Of a DNA stretch of 64,000 nt, positions 57,309 to 64,000 are shown piece after piece (positions within the stretch are counted from its first letter, which is position 1; each line of letters starts with the position of its first letter). Under the pieces are notes generated by a model, which was given only the letters and a program-made list of their open reading frames with translations, made no database searches and had not been told where the DNA came from. This DNA comes from Cloeon dipterum. Taxonomy: Eukaryota > Arthropoda > Insecta > Ephemeroptera > Baetidae. The position numbers and the translations under genes were made by a program. The DNA lies in the NCBI RefSeq assembly GCF_949628265.1, contig NC_088788.1, positions 34,954,335-35,018,334 on the forward strand, given 5' to 3'.

Positions 57309-57928
57309 TCACAACTCTGTTTTTTCCTTTTTCGATTGTCCTTTCTTGCCAGCCTCTTTTTTGGCTTTTGGCACAGTGACCGGCGCTTCTGCTCCACACT
57401 GGCCTGCATTAGCTGGTGGCTGATGCGATTGCCTGAACTCCTTCCTGACGTTCAGTCCGTTGTCTAGAAAAACAACTTCCCATTCATCCTTGGGCAAAAT
57501 CCAAATGGGAACATCGTCAACCACCTGAACAAAAGTTCACAATATATACTCCTGAAACAGCAAAAACGCAAACGAACCTGGTCGCGATCGCCGTAGAAGG
57601 TCACCATAGGTTTCTGATCCTCCAGCCTCCAAATTTCTACGTTTTCGCTAAAATTAAAAAAATTTCATTCGAAAATTCAGTTTTTTTATAGAAGAGGTTA
57701 CTAAATTGGTACTATTTTCTTGTAGAACTTGCACATCTCCTTGTATTTGGTTTCCTTGCACTTGGTAGGGAGCTAAAAGAATATCATTTCTATGAAATTC
57801 AGAAAGCGAATTAAAACATTGAAAATATTTACCTTAACAACTGCCCTAACTGCTTTTCCCTCATCGTCTTGTACGGTTTCCGAAATGACGGCTAAAACTA
57901 AAGCTAACGTCAGCGTGAGTATTTTCAT
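57309..57928 (-). CDS. SelM/Sep15-fold secreted protein, Cys form
   Basis: Exons in transcript order: 57833-57928, 57702-57772, 57578-57647, 57309-57524, giving 150 residues. The N terminus MKILTLTLALVLAVISETV is a signal peptide. LPTKCKETKYKEMCKFYKKIVPIYENV aligns without gaps to the SELENOM segment that starts CGGU and runs to IPFYHN: Sec becomes Cys and the upstream CGG is lost. KPMVTFYGDRD and WILPKDEWEVVFLDNGLNVRKEF match the following strand and helix. The tail is Lys-rich (KKEAGKKGQSKKEKTEL). Family members are ER-lumen thiol redox proteins; this one lacks a two-residue CxxC-type site, so its redox role is uncertain. Same intron phases and an equal 71-nt second exon show it is a tandem paralogue of the gene at 58253. 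Confidence 0.75.
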
Positions 57929-58148
57929 TGCTGTGATATATATCCGTGTTGCGTCGACCACCTCTGGAAACCAACTGTAAGAATTCCTACGTGTTCTTTT
58001 CCGCTCCCTGATATTGACAATGCCGAGCAATACGTGGACGAATCCCAGTGTGGGAAAGAGATAACAAAACTTCGCAATTAGATAGTGGACGGGCAGGATT
58101 TTATTTTTTGTATTTAACAAATACAATATTGCTTGAAAATTTGAACTA

Positions 58149-58220
58149 TTCCGTTTGAAGGCGTCAATCAGCGGCCACCGCTTGATGGGTTTGCGCCACT
58201 GACATCATAAATTAAACGAA
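58149..58220 (-). ncRNA. SECIS element in the SELENOM 3' UTR
   Basis: Reading the minus strand: lower helix TTCGTTT (58220-58214) with AAACGGAA (58156-58149, one bulge); quartet ATGA (58208-58205) opposite TGA (58166-58164) giving tandem G-A pairs; upper helix TCAGTGGC with GCCGCTGA (8 bp including one G-U); unpaired AA of the apical loop at 58192-58191, 12 nt after ATGA; and a small ACC/GGT pair closing a terminal loop (form II-like). All core eukaryotic SECIS features are present at the expected spacing. It recruits SBP2 and the Sec-specific elongation factor so that UGA 58630-58632 is read as selenocysteine. Confidence 0.8.
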
Positions 58221-58252
58221 ATAAGGTCAAATTTGCAGCAGCAATAATTATG

Positions 58253-58823
58253 CTACAAATCTTCCTTTGGTGACTGAGTCTCAGCAGCACTCGGCGCTGG
58301 TTTCACTTCCTTCAGCTTAATTTCGTACTGCTTGAACAACTCGTGAATCTCTTCTACCTGGTTTCTCCACCAGATTTTCTCCCGCCCGATTTCCTACGAA
58401 ATTTAATTTTTAATGTTTGCCAGAATCAAGTTAATTTGAAAATAATTACTTTATCATCCTCGTAGAACACTAATGTAGGTTTCATATTCTTAATGACGAT
58501 GCTCCTTGTGTTTTCGCTAATTGTAAGCAAAAATGGATAAATTTGAATAATAATTTGTTATTTCCGCGCTTACTATTTATTTAAATGCAGGTAGTAAAAT
58601 TGACTTGGGCCTGGGAACATCCCTAGGTGTCACCCACCGGAATGCTGCGTTTGATAATTAATGAAATCAAAAATACATATAAAACTATGAAATTCTTAAG
58701 GATATTAATATGTATTTATATCTTACGAGAAACTCGACACGACGAACTCCCAAAGACGCGTGAGACATGGCGATCAGCATAAGGGACAACACCACGGTGA
58801 AATTTAGTAAATTTTGACTCATC
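58253..58823 (-). CDS. SELENOM: Selenoprotein M, with in-frame UGA selenocysteine
   Basis: Exons in transcript order: 58727-58823, 58574-58644, 58450-58516, 58253-58393. Exon 2 reads HSGG, then TGA at 58630-58632, then HLGMFPGPSQFYYLHLNKYEN. Against vertebrate SELENOM (CGGU-QLNRL...IPFYHN), Sec, Phe, Tyr and Asn fall at identical spacing, with the partner Cys replaced by Ser. Then KPTLVFYEDD and EKIWWRNQVEEIHELFKQYEI match the last strand and helix. A SECIS element lies 33 bp past the TAG stop. SELENOM is an ER-lumen thioredoxin-fold redox protein. In the frame that reaches the UGA, the only ATGs in exon 1 begin at 58780 (MLIAMSHASLG), a short signal peptide; a longer one starting MSQNLLNF at 58823 is one base out of frame across a 4-A run (58800-58803), either a sequencing error or a real shift. 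The product is 110 residues from 58780. Confidence 0.82.
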
Positions 58824-59561
58824 TCCAAATTATACTGATAATTTAGGATTTGGAAAATTCGGGTAATTCAATACGGATGTTTGACACCAACTGAAGTTTG
58901 TACATAAGAGCACGCTAGCTGGTTTTTATCAGCAATAAATGTCAAGGTTTTTGGTGGGAGTTTAATAAAAAGGGAAATGCGTGCGCGTGCAACTATCTTT
59001 TTACTTTCGCACGCATACACACTCACGTGCTTTCCTTTGTAATTTTGATAAAAAAAGTGGAAAATTTAGGAGAAATTTCGGAAAAGCTAAAAAAATAATA
59101 GTGAATGGACTGAATTTGTGAAACCTCAATTTTATCTATTATATAAAAAATACCCCCATTTTCACCGTTTCCCTCCCTATGTATCTTAAAATTCATTCAT
59201 GTTTTACAATATACTATTCATATTTTTATTTAAAATTTCCTGATTTTTTGCTTACGCGAGGTTAATAGAGGCGAGAAAAATAGTGAGTTTGTCTCGTAAA
59301 TGCGCGAGCACTTCCCGCCTCTGCTGTCGGGAAAATCAAAGCCTGCGCCTCCTTTTGAGCCAACTTGTAACTAAAGTCGTAAATATCAAACTAAAATACA
59401 AACACCTAGACATCCCTGTGTTTACTTTGTCGATGCCGAAAAATATATATTTTTGCAGCAAGTCAGCGGTCACTTCAGACGGGTTGCTGCGGAAGAATTT
59501 GTCTCAATTCTTGGAGAGGCCTAATTGAGAACAAAAAAGTGATTGAGAGTCCGTTTCAGCC
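58824..59561. promoter_or_regulatory. Divergent promoter region of SELENOM and WBP11
   Basis: The two genes are head to head. The stretch is mostly AT-rich, with a GC-richer segment at 59290-59345 containing TTCCCGCC. The WBP11 leader is probably within 59290-59561. No coding sequence supported. Confidence 0.4.
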
Positions 59562-61643
59562 ATGGGTCGAAGGTCGATTAACACCACGAAAAGTGGGAAG
59601 TACATGAATCCCACTGATCAAGCTAGTGAGTGGCTAAATTTTACCACACATTTTATCAATAACACACTCTGTTAATTAATTTGTGTTCATTTTACAGGGA
59701 AAGAGGCAAGGAAAAAAGAGCTAAAGAAAAACAAGAAGCAGAGACAAGCGGTTCGGACGGCTGTGTTGAAAGGCAAAGACCCTTCGCAGATCATCTTCGA
59801 GTTGGAGAAGATTGATAATATGGGTAAAAAGATTCAAGTTGACTATTATTATGAATTCTGATTCATTGAAAATCTTGCAGAGTACAATGTTTACCAGCCA
59901 TCGCCTTTGAACGAAAAAGTCTTAAAGGACAAGAGGAAAAAACTGAAGGAGACATTCAACCGAGTCATGAAACTTTATGCAAGTTATTCAAGCAAATATT
60001 TGCGCCAAATTAACGTTTTTATTTGCAGAATAAGGAGGATCCTGATAAGTGGATGGAAATGAGGAAGCTGGAAATGGAATATGATAAAAGAAGGGCGATG
60101 CTGATTCAGTTCTACGAAAGTGTCAAATACGCCCAGAACGTTTCCGTGAACGAAATCCCGTTGCCCAGCATCAACATCCCAGACAGTCTGACCTCGAGCA
60201 TCCCCCTGCCTACGGACTTGCCCTCCACAGTTGTCCACGGAATATTGAAGAAGTCGTCAGCCTATGGGTATAATGATGTTTAAAAAGCGCTTAAACAAAA
60301 TTTTACTATTTTGGACATTTCCAGAATTTTGACCAGGATGTGGTAAATTATATCTTAGTTATTTGCTTAGTGCTTTGAGGATTTAGAAGCAAGAAATATA
60401 AAACTATTTTTTTATGTCTTTTAGCATCATGGATGGCCAGTGCCCTGGAGTTCCTCCAGGACCTCCACCAGACTTAAGCATTGACGATGAGGAAGGTCTT
60501 GATGGTACGTATTTTATGCCCAGTTTTTGAACTGATTGATATTAATTCGTCTTCACAGAGGAAACTAACGAAAATGGCATTGAAGACCGGCCTCGAACGA
60601 TTCGGTTTGCCGAGGACAAATCAGAAGAGGACCTGATGCCACCAGCAACCGAGGACGTGGAGTTGCCTAACAATGGCAAGGCTCAGCCAACCGCTCTCCA
60701 ACAAAAAATGCTGCTAATGGCTGGTCAAGATATTGACGAGTTCATGAAAGAGGTGATTGCTCGCGTCAAGTAAATTTTTGGGATTGTTTGAATGCATTTT
60801 TGATTGATAGATGGAGGAAGTGCACAGGAAAAGAGAGCAAGACAGGCAGGCAGATATGAACAGCAGAATATCCAGGCTAGAGGCTGAGGATAAGGTTGTA
60901 GACGACACCCAGAAAGCTGCCCCTGGAATTGGTATGCGACAGAATTCCTCCCAATCTTTTTGATTCTATTGACGCACTTCTCACATCAACCTAATGGAAA
61001 ATAAAATTTGCAGCGCCACCTCCGCCCCTGATGTACCGACCCATGATGCGGCCAATGATGCATCCACCACCCGGTGTACGACTGCCGCCGGGACACCCGC
61101 AGTCGCGGCCAGCCATGCCTCCGCCACCCCCTGGCATGCGAATGGGCATGCGGATGCCGCCCGGTATGCCTCCAGGCATGCCGGGCAGAATGATGGGCAA
61201 CATCCCACGACCTCCCGGCATCCCGCCTCCTCTGGGAATGGTGCCGCCACCTCCGGGCGCGGGAAACCCCAACGTGTTGTCCGCAGCTCCGCAACTCATT
61301 TCCAGGCAGCAGACGGTGGAGTCAACCTCAAAGAAACAAGGCGCCACAATCGAGGCTAAACCGCAAATCAGGTTCGAATTTCTAACAAAAATTGTGTTCC
61401 TTTTGAGACTGACCAAATGTTTTCAGGAACCTGAGTGCCGACATTACCAGGTTCATGCCCATGTCGGTCAGGGCCAGAAAAGATGAGAAACCGAGCAAGA
61501 GGAGCGATGCAAGAGCTGAGGCCAACAGCTTTGCCAGGGCGCAACAACAGGCTGCCGCTGCAGCCAGCCACGCTCAAGCAAACACCCAGAACAAGGACGA
61601 CGCCTACATGCAGTTCATGAATGAAATGTCCTCGTTGCTCTAG
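59562..61643 (+). CDS. WBP11: WW domain-binding protein 11 (splicing factor)
   Basis: Nuclear, spliceosome-associated protein that binds WW domains (for example PQBP1) and protein phosphatase 1. Exons: 59562-59625, 59698-59823, 59881-59978, 60029-60267, 60425-60504, 60559-60752, 60811-60931, 61014-61371, 61427-61643, giving 498 residues. Starts MGRRSINTTKSGKYMNPTDQ, the family signature, then KEARKKELKKNKKQR, KDPSQIIFELEKID and LNEKVLKDKRKKLKETF. HGILKKSSAYG and TIRFAED resemble the conserved mid-region and a PP1 docking motif. PPGPPPDL and a Pro/Met/Gly-rich block (about residues 310-420) are WW ligands. The C terminus KPQIRNLSADITRFMP...DDAYMQFMNEMSSLL matches the conserved end. The intron 59979-60028 uses a GCAAGT donor. 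AATAAA near 61711 is a likely poly(A) signal. Confidence 0.95.
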
Positions 61644-62731
61644 CTGAATCTTTGCTAAAAAAATCTTTGTAGCGTTTGTGTATATATTTAAGCCGTATAA
61701 CACGATGGTGAAAATAAATCCCTAAAAGATCAAGTGATAGTGGAATGATTATTTTTTATTTGCCTTTAATCAGTCAAATCGGGATTCAAAATATATTTAA
61801 TTGTTCGGAATTATAAAGTTTAGCTTTAATATTTAATTGTATCTATTTTATAAAATACTAATGCAATTTAACAGTTCAGCTTAACAGATAATCATAAGTT
61901 AGAAAATGTGTCAATATTTTAAAGTTCGAAGTCAGTGTTGATAAAATCATGCACGGATAATCGATATTATGGTTTTGTAAAAGGGAATTTAAGTCAACAG
62001 AAGCACGCAGCGAGAGGTCAGCGCGCGAACCAAAGCCAGCCAATCAGCGCAGCAATCGCTTTGAGGCATGTTTTTTTCTTAAAGTCAACATTATTTGCAC
62101 CACATATTTTAGTGCTCATTCGATTCCAATCATCAAAAACTATCTCATGCTACCGAAATCTGCTGGAGGCTGGAGAGGACCGCGATGTTAACATTGAAAT
62201 AGGTCGTGCCTTATGGAGGTTGCATGTTATTTCGGACAGAGATTACTCTGAAAATTAAACTGAGATGGGTGATTTTTTATTTAAATTGGATGTATTTAGT
62301 CCATACTATAATGCTGGCAAAATATATTTTCGACTAAACACAACTTCAAAGCTTATAAAGGACCACTCAGTCATGCCTTTTTTGTTGCCTTCTTGGTTGC
62401 AATTGCAAATCGCCATCTGCTGGGAGCATGCCCAACTAGTGGTGTAAACAAATCTGCTCTTCGTCTCCTTGATTCAGAGCAGGAATCGTGTATTTTTATT
62501 TTTTATTGGTCTCTTCCTTTTTAGATCAACAAATTCAATATCCGTGGATTGAAGATAAAAATTTGAACCGTTCTTTTATTTGATTTTTATTCAAAAACAT
62601 GTCAACAATTATACACATAAAATAATTATATAAATTATAACAGGTATATTATATAGCACAGTTTTTTAACTGAATTAATTTTAATAAATTATTCAAATTT
62701 TTGTCAGGTGCCTCTGAAAATATTTAACAAA
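61644..62731. other. Intergenic region, WBP11 to WRAP53
   Basis: AT-rich. It includes the WBP11 3' UTR (AATAAA at about 61711) and the WRAP53 5' region, where an AG acceptor (TTTTTGTCAG) at 62698-62707 implies an upstream leader exon. The frames at 61935-62258 and 62265-62447 show no recognisable domain. Confidence 0.5.
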
Positions 62732-63699
62732 ATGGACAGTACGGAAAAGGATAGTCTCATGGACACAAGCGAGCCGCCAGAACTGCCAGAAGAGGCTCAC
62801 CATGACTCAATTGCTGAAAGCAAGACTCAGACTGCCGGCGAAGAACCAATGCCAACAGAGGAGCCTGAAACTGAAGCGCTGCCAGTCATTTCACCAGATG
62901 AACCAACTCCAGAGGTTTCAAGCAATGAGACTGATCAACTCAAAGCCCCAGCCCAGCAACTAACGGCCTTTCAGGTCACAGAAATCGCGAGAGAAGATAT
63001 CTCCTTCAAAACCACCAGCGTTGAGCAGTATTTGAAGGGCTGCAAGTGGGCTCCGGACGGCACCTGCATCCTGACCAACAATTCAGACAACACTCTTCGG
63101 ATCTACAATTTGCCCGGCTTCCTCTACCAAGAGTCTTCCAGCCTTCCGTCCGAACCGGACACCATTCCACAAGCGGTGGTCATCAAAGAGGGCGGCCTCA
63201 TTCAAGACTTCTGCTGGTACCCGCAGATGTCCTCGATGGACGCCGCAACCTGCTGCCTACTGTCCTGCAGCGCGAGGTGTCCGGTGCACCTGTGGGACGC
63301 GTTCGACGGCCGCCTGCGCGCCTCCTACTCCCCCATCGACAGGGTGGACGAGGTTGAGGGCGCCAGCAGCCTGGCCTTTGCCCCTGACGGCCAGAGGTTT
63401 TACTGCGGCTCCACCCACTTCATTCGCCTCTTCGATCTCGGCCGTCCAGGACGGGAATGCGAAAAAAGGGAACTGAAGCACCACCTCCAACCTTCCGAGT
63501 ACCGGCAGCCTGGCATCGTGTCTGCCATCGCAGTCAGCGAGGCCAACCCCAAGGTGTACGCGGTCGGAAGTTACAGGAAAAGCGTCGGGTTGTACGCAGA
63601 ACCGGACGGGGAGCTCATCAGCCTGCTCCACGGACACAGGGGTGGGATCACGCAGCTCGCTTTTTCTGCAGATGGAACAAAACTTTTCAGTGGTGCCAG
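62732..63699 (+). CDS. WRAP53: WRAP53/TCAB1 WD40 protein (first coding exon, incomplete)
   Basis: Delivers telomerase RNA and small Cajal-body RNAs by binding their CAB boxes. One long exon, 62732-63699, ends at a GTATAA donor in phase 2 after SGAR; the rest lies beyond the window. The N terminus is acidic (MDSTEKDSLMDTSEPPELPE). The WD40 part begins VEQYLKGCKWAPDGTCILTN, then NTLRIYNLPGFLY, CWYPQMSS, CPVHLWDAFDGRLRAS, SLAFAPDGQRFYCG, IRLFDLGRPGRECE, GIVSAIAVS, YAVGSYRKSVGLY and HRGGITQLAFSADGTKLFSGAR, all closely following vertebrate WRAP53. The start is the first ATG after the leader acceptor. Confidence 0.93.
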
Positions 63700-63753
63700 G
63701 TATAAATTAATTGGCTTTTAGATTTAATAATAAATAAAAAAAGTAAATAACAA

Positions 63754-63934
63754 TAGAGGGCTCAGCCGCGAGTTTTAAGGCAGCAGCTGGGTCATTTTCA
63801 CCGGCGGCTGGCGCGGCTGACAATTTTTTAAACGTGAAGTTTGACAGTAATGACCTAAAGGGTAGAAAGACATTTGTTTCTCCTCCAATTTTTAATTTTT
63901 GACCCTTTTTAACTGGCGGCTGGCTGAGACCTTA
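63754..63934 (+). mobile_element. MITE family A, copy f (WRAP53 intron)
   Basis: TAGAGGGCTCAGCCGCGAG on the left and GGCTGGCTGAGACCTTA on the right, with TTTTTAAACGTGAAGTTTGACAG inside. Non-coding, in the first intron after the WRAP53 coding start. Confidence 0.7.
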
Positions 63935-64000
63935 GATTTATTCAAAAACGATGAAATAAATTAATTGAATTGAAAAAAATCACTCTTTGCTTTACAAATT

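Noticed and set aside
58570-58650. Reading the UGA in the SelM-like gene as a pseudogene stop
   Set aside because: The UGA sits exactly at the Sec position of the family, the downstream exons keep frame and splice sites, and a SECIS element follows. Decay would not place these together.

Overview
This 64-kb window is animal nuclear DNA, most likely from an arthropod and probably an insect. Genes are split by mostly short AT-rich GT-AG introns, flanked by AATAAA-type poly(A) signals, and interspersed with degenerate non-autonomous repeats. I cannot name the species. One selenoprotein M gene with an in-frame UGA and a recognisable SECIS element argues against lineages that lost selenocysteine, such as many holometabolous insects, but does not fix the order. 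No operons, CRISPR arrays, rRNA or convincing tRNA genes are visible, and no coding transposon or virus-like element was recognised.

Layout. (1) 28-17339 (+) is a NUAK-family kinase of about 20 exons with a 6.3-kb first intron. (2) 20930-32778 (+) is a secreted pancreatic-type lipase with a 6-kb first intron. Tail to tail with it is (3) 32965-33718 (-), an MPV17L2-like protein. (4) 34970-36972 (+) is ferrochelatase. (5) 38049-39401 (+) and (6) 39690-42646 (-) are two convergent paralogous retinol-dehydrogenase-like SDRs; the second has lost its catalytic Tyr. (7) 43102-48768 (-) is Sec23 of the COPII coat. (8) 50454-53307 (-) is the kinetochore protein Ndc80, head to head with (9) 54292-56859 (+), HDAC1/Rpd3. 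(10) 57309-57928 (-) and (11) 58253-58823 (-) are a tandem pair of SelM/Sep15-fold proteins, the first with Cys and the second with selenocysteine. (12) 59562-61643 (+) is WBP11. (13) 62732 to past 63699 (+) is WRAP53/TCAB1, which leaves the window.

Most of these are unrelated housekeeping genes (haem synthesis, secretion, mitosis, chromatin, splicing, Cajal-body RNP delivery), so the order is not a pathway. The informative local events are the SelM duplication and the SDR pair.

Non-coding content. At least five short repeat families recur, mostly in introns. They are a MITE with AGAGGTCTCAGC ends, a foldback element with two copies in HDAC1 whose hairpins are inverted relative to each other, a second foldback family, and two further unclassified families. 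A 336-bp element with 61-bp perfect terminal inverted repeats lies at 20298-20633. All coordinates and splice sites were read by eye. Exon chains were checked for phase and length divisible by three, but no alignment or search was run.
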